The notes: a model not told the origin generated them from the letters alone. Counted from the first letter of the stretch, positions 33,150-41,782 are shown. The stretch is DNA of 64,000 nucleotides from Nocardioides sp. NBC_00368 (GCF_036090055.1 NZ_CP107970.1:4609001-4673000), one strand, 5' to 3'. Numbers and translations: made by a program.

Positions 33150-34742
33150 TCAGCCGGCCACGGCCTCTCCGCGCGCGACCATGCCGGCCTCGTTGGAGAG
33201 CTTGACCTCCTTGAGGAACAGCGCGAGCGCGAGGCCGAGGAGCACCAGCGGCACGAGGTACCAGAACGCGGGTGCGAGCGCCTCGGTGAAGGCGTCGACG
33301 ACCCAGCCATGGATCGGCTCGGGCAGCTGGTCGACCGCCGCCGGGGTGAGGCTGTCGCCGGAGAACCCGGCCCCGTCGGCCGGCATCATCCCCGAGGAGG
33401 CCATCTTCGCGGCCAGGCCCTCGAAGTTGTCGGTCAGCCGCGTGGTGAACACGGTCGTGAACAGGGCGGTGCCGACGGTCGCGCCGATCTCCCGGAAGAA
33501 GTTGTTCGCCGAGGTCGCGGTGCCGAGCTCGTGCGGGTCGACGGCGTTCTGCACGGCCAGCACGATGGTCTGCATGACCAGGCCCATCCCGGCGCCGAGC
33601 ACGAAGATCATCAGCCCGAAGACCACCATCGACATGTCGCCGGTGATCGTGGTCATCCAGGCGATCCCGGCCGCGGTGACGAGCAGTCCGACGATCGGGA
33701 AGATCTTGTAGCGACCCGTCTTCGAGATCGCTATACCCGAGCCGATCGCGGTCAGCATCATGCCGGCCATCATCGGCAGCATCAGCAGGCCGGAGCCCGT
33801 GATCGAGGCGCCGGTCGACATCTGCAGGAACGTCGGCAGCATCGCCATCGCCGAGAACATGCCCATCCCGAGCACGAGGCCGATCAGCGTGGTCACGGTG
33901 AAGGTCGGGTTCTTGAAGAGACGCAACGGGATCAGCGGCTCGGGCGCGAGGGTCTCGGTGACGATGAACGCGGCCACCGAGGCCAGGGTGCCGACGAGCA
34001 GGCCGAGCAGCTGCGGCGAGGACCAGTCGTAGCCGTCGTGGCCGAGCGACTCCCACGAGGTCAGCAGCACGATGCCGCTGGTGGAGAGCACCATGAACAT
34101 GATCCCGAGCCAGTCGACCGGCCGACCGGAGCGGTGCGAGGGGAGCTTCAGGGCGTACCAGGCCACGACGAGCGCGATGATGCCGACCGGCACGTTGATC
34201 CAGAACGTCCAGCGCCAGCCCGGGCCGTCGGTGAGCCAGCCGCCGAGGAGCGGGCCGATCACCGCGGAGATGCCGAAGAGCGCACCCATCGGACCCATGT
34301 ACTTGCCCCGCTCGGAGGCCGGCACGATGTCGGCGATGATCGCTTGCGACAGGATCATCAGGCCACCACCGCCGAGACCCTGGAGGCCGCGGGCGGCGAC
34401 CAGCTCCGGGAACGTCTGCGCCATCCCGCCGAAGAGCGAGCCGAGCGTGAAGAGCGCGACGGCGACCAGGAACGGCCAGCGGCGACCCCACAGGTCACCG
34501 AACTTCCCGTACAGCGGCATCACGATCGCGATCGCCATGATGTAGGAGGTGATCACCCACCCCTGGTGGGCGACGCCGTCGAGCTCCCCGACGATCGTCG
34601 GCATCGCCGTGCTCACGATCGTCTGGTCGAGGGACGAGAGGAACATCGAGGCCATCAGGGCCCCGAAGATCAGCCAGATCGTACGCGGCGTCAGCACGAC
34701 CAGCGGCTTGTCGGGCGCGTCGGGCGCGACCGTGTGGCTCAT
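33150..34742 (-). CDS. DHA2 family MFS drug exporter (14 TM)
   Basis: 530 aa with about fourteen membrane helices, as in EmrB/QacA exporters. Motif A is GKFGDLWGRR; helix 1 carries LDQTIVSTAMPTI (the D1 motif of this group); motif C-like GPLLGGWLTD follows in helix 5. Proton-driven export of drugs or other hydrophobic cations is expected. The TetR gene ends 90 bases upstream in the same direction, so the two probably form an autoregulated unit controlled by the twin operator at 35441-35487. Export substrate unknown. Confidence 0.93.
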   Translation of the reverse strand: MSHTVAPDAPDKPLVVLTPRTIWLIFGALMASMFLSSLDQTIVSTAMPTIVGELDGVAHQGWVITSYIMAIAIVMPLYGKFGDLWGRRWPFLVAVALFTLGSLFGGMAQTFPELVAARGLQGLGGGGLMILSQAIIADIVPASERGKYMGPMGALFGISAVIGPLLGGWLTDGPGWRWTFWINVPVGIIALVVAWYALKLPSHRSGRPVDWLGIMFMVLSTSGIVLLTSWESLGHDGYDWSSPQLLGLLVGTLASVAAFIVTETLAPEPLIPLRLFKNPTFTVTTLIGLVLGMGMFSAMAMLPTFLQMSTGASITGSGLLMLPMMAGMMLTAIGSGIAISKTGRYKIFPIVGLLVTAAGIAWMTTITGDMSMVVFGLMIFVLGAGMGLVMQTIVLAVQNAVDPHELGTATSANNFFREIGATVGTALFTTVFTTRLTDNFEGLAAKMASSGMMPADGAGFSGDSLTPAAVDQLPEPIHGWVVDAFTEALAPAFWYLVPLVLLGLALALFLKEVKLSNEAGMVARGEAVAG

Positions 34743-34832
34743 GGGTTGGACCTTCCAGGCAGGTGTTGCAGAGGTGAGGACACACGGGTGCCCGTGTGCC
34801 GTGAGAATCCCGAGAGGTTGCGGCTGGTCGTT

Positions 34833-35438
34833 CTAGTCGTCGAGGAGCAGGCGGAGCTGGGCGACCGCCTCGGGCAGATGCGCCGCCGCATCTCCCTCGT
34901 AGCCGGACCGCGCCCAGGCGAGCGCGCTCGACCGCATCAGCAGCCCGGCGACCATCCCGATCGTGTCGTCGTCGACAGGGGAGGGCCGTGCCTTGCGGCG
35001 CTCGGAGAGCAGCTCCTCGAACTCGCCGACGACGCGCTGGTGCCAGGCGACGTGCCGCTGCATGAGGCGGGGTTCCGAGGTCAGCAGCCGCATGGCTCGC
35101 TCGACCTGCTCGATGTTGGGGGCGGCGTCCTTGAGGAAGCCCGCCACCAGCGTCTCCAGGTCGGTCATCAGTCGCCCCGACGGTCCGCCGGAGACGAACT
35201 GCGCGCGCACCTCGGCGTCCAGCTCGATCTCCTGGATGCCGAGAACCGCGTCGTCCTTGGAGTCGAAGTAGTTGAAGAAGGTACGCGTCGACAACCCCGC
35301 CGCCGAGCTGATCTCCTCGACGGTGACGTCATCGAGCCCACGCTCGCCGACCAGTCGCTGAGCAGCCTCGATCAGCGCCAGCCGACGCTCCCGCTTCTGA
35401 CGCTCGCGGGCGTTCGGAGGCGGGGCAGAGGTGGGCAC
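34833..35438 (-). CDS. TetR family repressor of the DHA2 exporter
   Basis: 201 aa. HTH at residues about 20-65 (LIEAAQRLVGERGLDDVTVEEISSAAGLSTRTFFNYFDSKDD). The track-length TTG start at 35474 would lie inside the operator, so GTG 35438 is chosen; there is no ribosome site ahead of it and a leaderless message is likely. The C-terminal domain is of the MftR-like TetR_C_17 kind (LMTDLETLVAGFLK). It should bind the paired TTGCA-N5-TGCAA sites directly upstream and repress itself and the exporter. Confidence 0.88.
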   Translation of the reverse strand: MPTSAPPPNARERQKRERRLALIEAAQRLVGERGLDDVTVEEISSAAGLSTRTFFNYFDSKDDAVLGIQEIELDAEVRAQFVSGGPSGRLMTDLETLVAGFLKDAAPNIEQVERAMRLLTSEPRLMQRHVAWHQRVVGEFEELLSERRKARPSPVDDDTIGMVAGLLMRSSALAWARSGYEGDAAAHLPEAVAQLRLLLDD

Positions 35439-35440
35439 GG

Positions 35441-35487
35441 CACTATTCTTGCACTGAGTGCAAGTTGCAGTCAATGCAAGAATAGTG
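35441..35487. promoter_or_regulatory. Twin TetR operator
   Basis: Two sites of the form TTGCA-N5-TGCAA lie head to tail: 35449-35463 (spacer CTGAG, itself inside a perfect 17-base palindrome CTTGCACT-G-AGTGCAAG) and 35465-35479 (spacer GTCAA). Their centres are 16 bases apart. The whole is bounded by perfect 13-base arms CACTATTCTTGCA (35441-35453) and TGCAAGAATAGTG (35475-35487). Location at the TetR start fits autorepression. Confidence 0.8.
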
Positions 35488-35507
35488 TGTTGGGGGCTAC
35501 ACCGAGA

Positions 35508-35996
35508 TCAGACTCCTGCGGCCGCCCGGTGGAGCGCGTGGATCTCCTCGACCAGCTCGGGGACGGGCCCGATCACGTCGACTGCCGGCGCGACCTCCTG
35601 GATCGGCAGCGCCCGCACCGGCGACTCGCCCGCGCCCCAGCCGGCCCGCCACTGCGTCAGCTGCTCGGAGGAGGCGATGTAGACGATCCGCCCGACCCCG
35701 GACCAGCCGTGCGCCGCCGAGCACATCGGGCAGTGCTCGCCGGAGGTGTAGACCGTCGCTCCCGCCCGGGTCTCCGGGTCGAGCTGGATCGCGGCCCAGC
35801 GGGCGAGCTCGATCTCGGGGTGCGCCGTCGGGTCGCCGGTCGAGTGCTCGCGGTTACGGCCCTCCTGGAGCGCGTTGCCGTCGCCGTCGGCCAGGACGGA
35901 CCCGAACGGCCCGTCGCCGTCCGCCAGCGCCTCGGCCGCCAGCTCGAGGCAACGTCGCAGGTGGGCCATGTCGGTCGGGGTCAGTTCGGTGGTCAC
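35508..35996 (-). CDS. Nucleoside/guanine deaminase-type zinc deaminase
   Basis: 162 aa, cytidine-deaminase-like fold. Zinc site: His-Pro-Glu in TAHPEIE and Cys-x2-Cys in EHCPMCSAAHGW. The GDGPFGSVLADG N-terminal loop and the overall size fit nucleoside deaminases of the guanine deaminase (GuaD) and tRNA-adenosine deaminase group; the tRNA enzyme usually has different flanks, so a free base or nucleoside is more likely. GTG 35996 is used; ATG 35969 (MAHLRR) is possible. Single gene between the TetR/DHA2 unit and sodC, all on the same strand. Confidence 0.85.
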   Translation of the reverse strand: MTTELTPTDMAHLRRCLELAAEALADGDGPFGSVLADGDGNALQEGRNREHSTGDPTAHPEIELARWAAIQLDPETRAGATVYTSGEHCPMCSAAHGWSGVGRIVYIASSEQLTQWRAGWGAGESPVRALPIQEVAPAVDVIGPVPELVEEIHALHRAAAGV

Positions 35997-36046
35997 CGCC
36001 CCAGTCTGCGGGCCGGTGCTGCGTACGTCCTCTTATTTCACGACGC

Positions 36047-36634
36047 TCAGCCGGCCTCGATCACGGCGCAGGCGATCCGGTCGCCGGCGTCGCCGGTCTT
36101 GGTGGTGTCCTCGTCCGGGCCCTCGGGGGCGTAGCGCTCCGGGACGTTGGCGTAGTTGTCGGGGCCGGCGTGGATCATCACCGCGCTGCCGTCCGTGTCC
36201 CGCAGCTCGTCGAGGGTGAACGGGCCGGTGAACTCCAGGCTGGCGGTGCCGTCCTCGTTCACGAGGAGCGACGGCAGGTCGCCGAGATGCTCGCCGTGGG
36301 CGCTGTCGTCGGGGTTGAGATGGCCGCCCGCGGAGAGGAAGTCGCCCGTCTTCGACGGGTCGTCCGGAGCCGCGCTGTCGGCCTCGCACTTGCCGGTCGT
36401 GTGCACGTGGAAGCCGTGGTAGCCCGCCGAGAGGCCGCTCACCCGGACGCTGATCCGGGTGGCCCCGTCGTCCTCCTCGATCTCGACCGTCCCCACCTCC
36501 TTCCCGCCGGGATCGGCGAGCTTCGCGCTCACCTCGTTGCGATCGTCGGGGTCAGGATCGGCCCCCTCCCCGCAGGCGGCGAGGGTCAGCAGGCCACAGG
36601 CAGCGAGCGCGGCAGCGGTGGCACGACGGGACAT
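36047..36634 (-). CDS. sodC: Superoxide dismutase [Cu-Zn], lipoprotein
   Basis: 195 aa. Lipobox LLTLAACG anchors it outside the cytoplasmic membrane, as with mycobacterial SodC. Copper ligands in GFHVHTTGKCE, bridging and zinc ligands in GGHLNP and HGEHLGDLPSL, and the disulfide Cys pair in GKCE and RIACAVIEAG are visible; the final copper His is in MIHAGPDNY. Active-site Arg of the eukaryotic enzyme is absent, as in many bacterial forms. It removes superoxide outside the cell. ATG 36634. Confidence 0.93.
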   Translation of the reverse strand: MSRRATAAALAACGLLTLAACGEGADPDPDDRNEVSAKLADPGGKEVGTVEIEEDDGATRISVRVSGLSAGYHGFHVHTTGKCEADSAAPDDPSKTGDFLSAGGHLNPDDSAHGEHLGDLPSLLVNEDGTASLEFTGPFTLDELRDTDGSAVMIHAGPDNYANVPERYAPEGPDEDTTKTGDAGDRIACAVIEAG

Positions 36635-36706
36635 GGGATACCTCCACGAGAACGGGATCCGGTCACCCCCACCGTACGTCGAACGGAGGCGACCGGAGCG
36701 CAGGGA

Positions 36707-37375
36707 TCAGCAGCCGTCGCGGAGGAGGCCGGGCTGGCGGCCGACGGAGACCTCGATGAACTCGATCTTCGAGTCTCGGGAGTCGCCGGAGAGGAGGAAG
36801 CCGATCCAGCGGTTGCCCTCCTGGACGACCCAGGTCGTCTGGCCGTAGTCGTTGGTCTTCTGGGAGCCCGTCCCGTAGACGTCCTCGAGGACCATGAGGG
36901 TGTCGCCGATGGTGATGCCCTGGGCGGTCTCGAGCACGGGCTCGCTCATCCCGAAGGAGCCGATGTTGCCCTGCTGGTCGTGGATGACGTCGATGCCGTC
37001 GCCGAGCTGGTCGGCCCACCGCCAGTGCTTCCCCTCGCAGATGTCCTCGCGTGCGGTGTCGCGGGTCATCCAGCCCTGATCGACCAGGGTGCGTACGTTG
37101 CCCTCGGCCTTGATCCTGCCGAAGGCGCCGGGCGCCAGCGGGCCGCCCCAGTCGAGCTTCGGCGTCGGCTCGGCCGACGGGGTCGCGGAGACCGAGACTT
37201 CGGAGGGTGCCGGGGTGGGAGTCGCGGGCGGCTCGGAGGACGGGGCCGAGGAGGGCACGGCGGACGGAGATCCGGAGGTCGGGGCCGGGTCGCTCCCGCA
37301 CCCGGCGAGGCCGAGCAGCCCGACCACGGCGGTCGCCGCCAGGGCGGCGCGGAGCTGGATGCGGGATGTGGTCAT
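36707..37375 (-). CDS. Hypothetical lipoprotein with Pro/Ser-rich linker
   Basis: 222 aa, not recognised. Lipobox LLGLAGCG, then a Ser/Pro/Ala/Thr linker of about 45 residues that would span the envelope, then a globular domain from about residue 75 (LDWGGPLAPGAFGRIKAEGN, WMTRDTAREDICEGKHWRW, ITIGDTLMVLEDVYG, IEFIEVSVG). The end of the domain resembles actinobacterial exported proteins of the DUF4232 or SecA-linked kind only in length, so I make no family call. ATG 37375; upstream GAGGAGT fits a ribosome site. Confidence 0.7.
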   Translation of the reverse strand: MTTSRIQLRAALAATAVVGLLGLAGCGSDPAPTSGSPSAVPSSAPSSEPPATPTPAPSEVSVSATPSAEPTPKLDWGGPLAPGAFGRIKAEGNVRTLVDQGWMTRDTAREDICEGKHWRWADQLGDGIDVIHDQQGNIGSFGMSEPVLETAQGITIGDTLMVLEDVYGTGSQKTNDYGQTTWVVQEGNRWIGFLLSGDSRDSKIEFIEVSVGRQPGLLRDGC

Positions 37376-37507
37376 GGTGACTCCTCGTCGGTCGTACGCC
37401 CCGAGCGGGCGTTCCGCCGATCTAGACGGTCCGCGGCCCGTCCCGGTTGCAGCCGGGACGGGCCGAGATTCCGGCCGGAGATGTTGCGGGGACCCCTGGC
37501 GGGGGGG

Positions 37508-37566
37508 TAGTCCAGGGAGTTTCCGTCGGTTACCGGCCAGTAAAGCGACAAGAACTCCCTGGACTA
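37508..37566. terminator. Large nested hairpin between the lipoprotein and permease genes
   Basis: TAGTCCAGGGAGTT (37508-37521) pairs perfectly with AACTCCCTGGACTA (37553-37566); the 31-base loop holds an imperfect palindrome around TTACCGGCCAGTAA. It sits 24 bases after the aromatic-acid permease stop and may end the van operon transcript. The rest of the 214-base gap (37376-37589) holds the lipoprotein promoter; I see no gene. Confidence 0.65.
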
Positions 37567-37589
37567 TCCGCCAGACCTGACGCCCCGCC

Positions 37590-38927
37590 CTAGGCCGACG
37601 CGACCTCGGCGACCGGCCGAGCAGCCCGGCCGGTCCGTAGGAAGAGCAGCGCGACAGCGGAGATTGCGACGACGACGGCGGCGCCGACGTAGAGGTTGAC
37701 GGGCGTCCACGACGCGTCGAGCAGGCGCCCGGCGAGCATCGGCGACAGGATGGCCCCGATGCGGCCGATGCCGATCGCCCAGCCCATACCCGTGCTGCGG
37801 ATCTCGGTGCCGTAGATGGCCGGGGTGATCGTGTAGAGGCCGGCGATGCAGCCGTTGATGAGCGCGCCGACGACGACGCCGATGATCAGCGCGACCGTGA
37901 GCAGGGCGGTGCTGGTGATGAAGACGACCATCGTCAGGGCCGAGAGGACCGTGAAGCCGATCAGCACCAGGCGGTTGTCGAGGCGGGAGGCGACGAGGCC
38001 GTAGAGCACCGAGCCGGCGGTGCCGCCCAGGGCGAGCATCATGCCGGCGGTGACCGCGTCCGCCTCCGACAGGCCCGAGGTCACCAGCAGCTGCGGGGTC
38101 CAGCTGTTGACGAAGTAGAAGCCGAACATCGTCGCCAGGAACGCCACCCAGACGAGCAGGGTCGAGCGGCGCAGGTCGGCGCCCAGCAGGATGCCGGGGT
38201 TGCCGCTGCGGCGCCGGGCGGTCACCCGAGGGGTGGCCTCCAGGACATCCGAGGTGACCGCCGGCTGCCCGAGCCGCCCGAGGATCCGGTTGATCCGCTC
38301 CACCGCCTGCCGCGGCCGGCGCTGGACGAGGAAGTCGACCGACTCGGGCAGCAGCACGACCAGGAGCACCAGCGCGATCCCGGTCGCGACGCCCCCGGCG
38401 ACGAAGACGCTGCGCCAGCCGAGATCGGCGAGCATGCCGCGCGCGGCCACGCCGCCGAGGGTGGCGCCGATGCCGTAGCCCGCCGTGTAGAGGCCGATCG
38501 CCAGACCGCGCCAGCGCGCCGAGGCGTACTCGCTCGCGATCACGTTGGTGCTGGCCAGGATGCCGCCGACTCCGAGCCCGGTGACCACCCGAGCGAGGCC
38601 GAGCAGGAGGGCGGACGGGGCGGCCGCGGAGAGCAGCATGCCGAGGGTCGCCAGTCCGACGCTGATCAGGATGAGCGGGCGGCGGCCGATGACGTCGGCG
38701 ACCGGGGCCAGCGCCAGCGAGCCGACCGCCATGCCGACGAGGCCGGCGCTGAGCAGCACGCCGAGCTCCGAGCCGCTCAGCGCGAACTCCTCGGTCAGCG
38801 AGGAAGCCGTGAAGGCCATCGCCATCACGTCGAATCCGTCCAGACAGTTCAACAGGACGCACAGCGCGACGACCATCCACTGGTAGGGGGTCATCGCGGC
38901 GGCGTCGATGCGCGCACGAAGGTTCAT
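37590..38927 (-). CDS. Aromatic acid:H+ symporter, MFS (AAHS family)
   Basis: 445 aa, twelve helices. The AAHS signature LNCLDGFDVMAMAF in helix 1 (DGFD) and motif A PVADVIGRR in loop 2-3 are clear. VanK and PcaK of this family import vanillate, protocatechuate or 4-hydroxybenzoate. It is the third gene of the vanA-vanB-permease operon (25 bases after vanB), so vanillate or a related methoxylated benzoate is the likely substrate. Start ATG 38927. Confidence 0.92.
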   Translation of the reverse strand: MNLRARIDAAAMTPYQWMVVALCVLLNCLDGFDVMAMAFTASSLTEEFALSGSELGVLLSAGLVGMAVGSLALAPVADVIGRRPLILISVGLATLGMLLSAAAPSALLLGLARVVTGLGVGGILASTNVIASEYASARWRGLAIGLYTAGYGIGATLGGVAARGMLADLGWRSVFVAGGVATGIALVLLVVLLPESVDFLVQRRPRQAVERINRILGRLGQPAVTSDVLEATPRVTARRRSGNPGILLGADLRRSTLLVWVAFLATMFGFYFVNSWTPQLLVTSGLSEADAVTAGMMLALGGTAGSVLYGLVASRLDNRLVLIGFTVLSALTMVVFITSTALLTVALIIGVVVGALINGCIAGLYTITPAIYGTEIRSTGMGWAIGIGRIGAILSPMLAGRLLDASWTPVNLYVGAAVVVAISAVALLFLRTGRAARPVAEVASA

Positions 38928-38952
38928 CTCGGGTCTCTTTCGGGGTGGGGTT

Positions 38953-39963
38953 TCACGGAAGGTGGAGGGTCACGGCAGCGGGGTCGGCCGAGCCCGACCC
39001 CGACTCGCCGCGGGCGGCACGGGCGACGCAGAGGCACAAGGACGCGTACGTCTCCTTCTGCTGGCTCAGGAAGACGTCGCGGTGGTCGATCCGGCCGCTG
39101 ACGTCGAGGACCTTGACCTGGCAGATCCCGCACTCGCCCTTGCGGCAGTCCCACATCACCTCGACCCCGGCGTCCTCGAGCGCGTCGAGCATCGAGGTGT
39201 CCTTGCCGACGTGGACGGAGCGGTCGAGCTGGGGGAGGTGCACGACGAAGTCCTCGGCGGCCCAGGCGCCACTGCTGCCGAACGTCTCGAACCGCAGGTT
39301 CGGCTCCGGCAGCTCGTGGGCCGCCCAGGCGCGGCGTATCGCGTCCATCAGCCGGATCGGGCCGCACATGTACATCTCGGTCCGCGCCGCCGCGGGGCTC
39401 CCGGCGATCTCGCCGACGAACTCGCCGACATCGAGGCGTACGTCCTCGTCGTCGACGAACACCCGGACGCGGTCGCCGTGCGCCTCGACGAGCTCGTCGA
39501 GGTAGGCCATGACGCGTCGACTGCGCCCGGCCAGGACGAGCGTGTAGTCGGCGCCCCGGCGGCGGAGGGTGTCGGCCATCGCCACCAGCGCGGTGACGCC
39601 GATGCCGCCGGCGACGAGCACGTACCGGTCGGCGCCGACGCCGAGCGGGAAGCTCTGGACCGGGCCGGTCATCTCGACCACGTCGCCGGGTTCGAGGGCG
39701 TGCATGTGGCGGGACCCTCCGCGAGATGACGGGGCGAGCTGGACGCCGAGCGTGAGGCGGCGGCCGCCGTCGTCGGAGCGGACGACCGAGTAGGAGCGCT
39801 TCCGGCTGTGCCCGTCGAGGTCGAGCCGGAGGTCGACGTGGGTGCCGGGTGCGGCGTGCACGGGACGTTCGGGAGCGAGGACGACGCGGCGTACGCCCTC
39901 GGCGATGTCGGAGGTCTCGACCACACGGCCCTGCTGCCACCAGGTCTGGGTGTTCACTGCCAT
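38953..39963 (-). CDS. vanB: Vanillate O-demethylase reductase VanB-like
   Basis: 336 aa. FNR-type flavin domain (RKRSYSVVRSDD), NAD-binding domain (VLVAGGIGVTALVAM, MYMCGP), and a C-terminal plant-type [2Fe-2S] domain with Cys273, Cys278, Cys281 (DCRKGECGICQ) and a distal Cys310 or Cys312 (LCLC). It passes electrons from NADH to the VanA oxygenase. Start at 39963 is ATG; the gene begins 10 bases after the vanA stop. The C-terminus past the last Cys is unusually long and Gly/Ser-rich. Confidence 0.93.
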   Translation of the reverse strand: MAVNTQTWWQQGRVVETSDIAEGVRRVVLAPERPVHAAPGTHVDLRLDLDGHSRKRSYSVVRSDDGGRRLTLGVQLAPSSRGGSRHMHALEPGDVVEMTGPVQSFPLGVGADRYVLVAGGIGVTALVAMADTLRRRGADYTLVLAGRSRRVMAYLDELVEAHGDRVRVFVDDEDVRLDVGEFVGEIAGSPAAARTEMYMCGPIRLMDAIRRAWAAHELPEPNLRFETFGSSGAWAAEDFVVHLPQLDRSVHVGKDTSMLDALEDAGVEVMWDCRKGECGICQVKVLDVSGRIDHRDVFLSQQKETYASLCLCVARAARGESGSGSADPAAVTLHLP

Positions 39964-39973
39964 CGCGGCGGCC

Positions 39974-41074
39974 TCACTTCGCAGCCGCGGCGGGGAGACC
40001 CTCCGCCTGCAGCATGCGGTCCAGGATCCGGCGCACCCACATCCCGCCGGCGTCGATGTTGAGGCTGTAGAACTCGTGGTCCGGGTTCGCGTCGATCGCC
40101 CGCTGCTGGGCGGCGAGCATGTCCTCGTCCTCGCCGAAGACGCCGTGGACGCCCTGGCGCAGCTGGGTCGTGATGGTCTGGCTCTCCAGGCGGTAGTTGC
40201 GCATGAAGGCCCAGAAGTAGTGCGAGGTCCGCGCGGTCTCCGGAGTGATCGTGTTCATCACGAAGCCGTTCACGCCCTGGCTGCGGTCGCCCTCGGGGGC
40301 GCCGGTGCCGGCCTTGGCGACGCCGACGTCGATGCAGATCGTCGAGGGTGCCTCGAAGTGGATGATCTGCCAGCGGTCGACCTTCCCGCTGAACCCGGGG
40401 AACTTGTCCCGCATGTTCTTCAGCCAGAACGGAGGCGCGTCGATGTCGCGCATCCACCGGGTGACGGTCACGTGGCGGTCGTCGTGGCTGACCTCGAACT
40501 CGGCCTCGGAGAGCTCGTCCTGCCCGATGCTCGAGCTGTGCACGAACTCCTCGTGGGTGAGGTCCATCAGGTTGTCGAGCACCAGCTGGTAGTTGCAGGG
40601 CGCATAGATCGTCTCGCCGTCGCCGGCCCAGTCCGGTGAGTCCATCTGGTGCATGTCGGGCACGGTGGCGGGGTCGGCGAGGTCGGGGTCGCCCACCCAG
40701 ACCCACACGTAGCGGTAGCGCTCCACGACCGGGTAGGACGGGACGATCGCGCTCGGGTTGATCGTCTCCTGCGCGGGCATGCTCGTGCAGCGGCCGGCGG
40801 AGTTGTAGCGCAGCCCGTGGTAGGGGCACTGGATCTCATCGCCGAACACCTTGCCCTTCGACAGTGGCGCCAGCCGGTGCCAGCAGGCGTCGGCCAGCGC
40901 GACGGCGCGGCCGTCGCTGTTGCGCCACAGTGCCAGCGGCACGCCTGCGATGGTGCGGGCGAGCGGCTGCTTCGCGGTCACCTCGTGGTCCCACGCGGCG
41001 ACGTACCAGGCGTTGCGGGGGAAGTTGAAGATCTTGCTCGCCGCGGTGATCGGCGGGGAATCCAGGACGGTCAT
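39974..41074 (-). CDS. vanA: Vanillate O-demethylase oxygenase VanA-like (Rieske)
   Basis: 366 aa. Rieske [2Fe-2S] ligands Cys64, His66, Cys83, His86 (CWHRLAP and CPYHGLRY). Mononuclear iron residues are His174 and His179 (DLTHEEFVH) with Asp171 as bridge. It removes the methoxy methyl of vanillate, giving protocatechuate and formaldehyde. Substrate is inferred from length, the vanB partner and the permease. AGGGAG lies before ATG 41074. Transcription starts within a PadR-type operator at 41085-41131. Confidence 0.92.
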   Translation of the reverse strand: MTVLDSPPITAASKIFNFPRNAWYVAAWDHEVTAKQPLARTIAGVPLALWRNSDGRAVALADACWHRLAPLSKGKVFGDEIQCPYHGLRYNSAGRCTSMPAQETINPSAIVPSYPVVERYRYVWVWVGDPDLADPATVPDMHQMDSPDWAGDGETIYAPCNYQLVLDNLMDLTHEEFVHSSSIGQDELSEAEFEVSHDDRHVTVTRWMRDIDAPPFWLKNMRDKFPGFSGKVDRWQIIHFEAPSTICIDVGVAKAGTGAPEGDRSQGVNGFVMNTITPETARTSHYFWAFMRNYRLESQTITTQLRQGVHGVFGEDEDMLAAQQRAIDANPDHEFYSLNIDAGGMWVRRILDRMLQAEGLPAAAAK

Positions 41075-41084
41075 GGGGAACTCC

Positions 41085-41131
41085 CTATGGAGATAGGTGT
41101 TGTGCTCGTCACAAACTACCTATCTCTATAG
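41085..41131. promoter_or_regulatory. PadR-type operator between vanA and padR
   Basis: CTATGGAGATAGGT (41085-41098) and ACCTATCTCTATAG (41118-41131) form 14-base arms with one mismatch; centres are 33 bases apart, about three helical turns, with TTGTG/CACAA as a weaker inner pair. It overlaps both divergent promoters. Binding by the adjacent PadR protein would repress vanA until a phenolic ligand appears. Confidence 0.7.
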
Positions 41132-41191
41132 TTAGTGGCAAGAGGCGGGTACGCTCGCGCCACGGTCACTGGGCTGGAAGAGGGGGTCACG

Positions 41192-41782
41192 ATGTCGCTG
41201 AGATTCGCGCTGCTGGCGCTGCTCACCTCGCGCCCGATGACCGGCTACGACGTCTCCAAGCAGTTCAGCCAGTCGGTGGCCCACGTGTGGCACGCGCCCG
41301 ACTCGCAGATCTATCCGGAGCTCAACCGGATGGAGCGCGACGGCCTGCTCGAGTCCGCGGTCGTGCCGTGGGGCAAGAAGGGCACCAAGAAGGAGTACGC
41401 CGTCACCGAGGCCGGGGTGCAGGCCTTCCGGGAGTGGATGGACGCGCCCATCGAGATCCGCCGGCAGCGGGAGCCGGCCTACCTCAAGGCGGCCTACCTG
41501 GAGTGGGCCGAGCCGGGCGCCGCGCGCGCCGAGCTGGAGCAGTTCCGCGACTACTGGACCGAGCATCTGGCGATGCTCGAGGCCACCCGCGCCACGCTGG
41601 TCGACCGCAGCCACCCCACGCTGGCCCGGCGTCTGGAGCACTACGACGCCAGCCAGTGGGACCGGATCGTGCGCTACAAGGTCTTCGCCTACGACGGCCT
41701 GATCGACCAGGCGCGCGCCGCGATCGCCTGGGCCGAACGCGGCCTCGTGCTCGTCGACGAGCTGGAAGGCTCCACGGCCTAG
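41192..41782 (+). CDS. PadR family transcriptional regulator
   Basis: 196 aa. Winged helix at residues 1-75 (FALLALLTSRPMTGYDVSKQF, YPELNRMERDGLLES, KKEYAVTEAG), followed by a helical dimer domain with EPAYLKAAYLEWAEP (Vir_act_alpha_C type). PadR proteins sense phenolic acids. ATG 41192 has GAGGGGG eight bases upstream; GTG 41135 would start within the operator. Divergent from vanA, hence the likely repressor of the van operon. Its TAG and the TAG of the convergent histidine kinase share the four bases 41779-41782. Confidence 0.92.
   Translation: MSLRFALLALLTSRPMTGYDVSKQFSQSVAHVWHAPDSQIYPELNRMERDGLLESAVVPWGKKGTKKEYAVTEAGVQAFREWMDAPIEIRRQREPAYLKAAYLEWAEPGAARAELEQFRDYWTEHLAMLEATRATLVDRSHPTLARRLEHYDASQWDRIVRYKVFAYDGLIDQARAAIAWAERGLVLVDELEGSTA

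Noticed and set aside
30642..36134. Plus-strand open frame of 1830 codons opposite several minus-strand genes
   Set aside because: High GC suppresses stops in antisense frames. The minus strand here encodes clear families (DUF6351, DHA2, TetR, deaminase), while this frame gives only Arg/Gly/Val-rich text without motifs.
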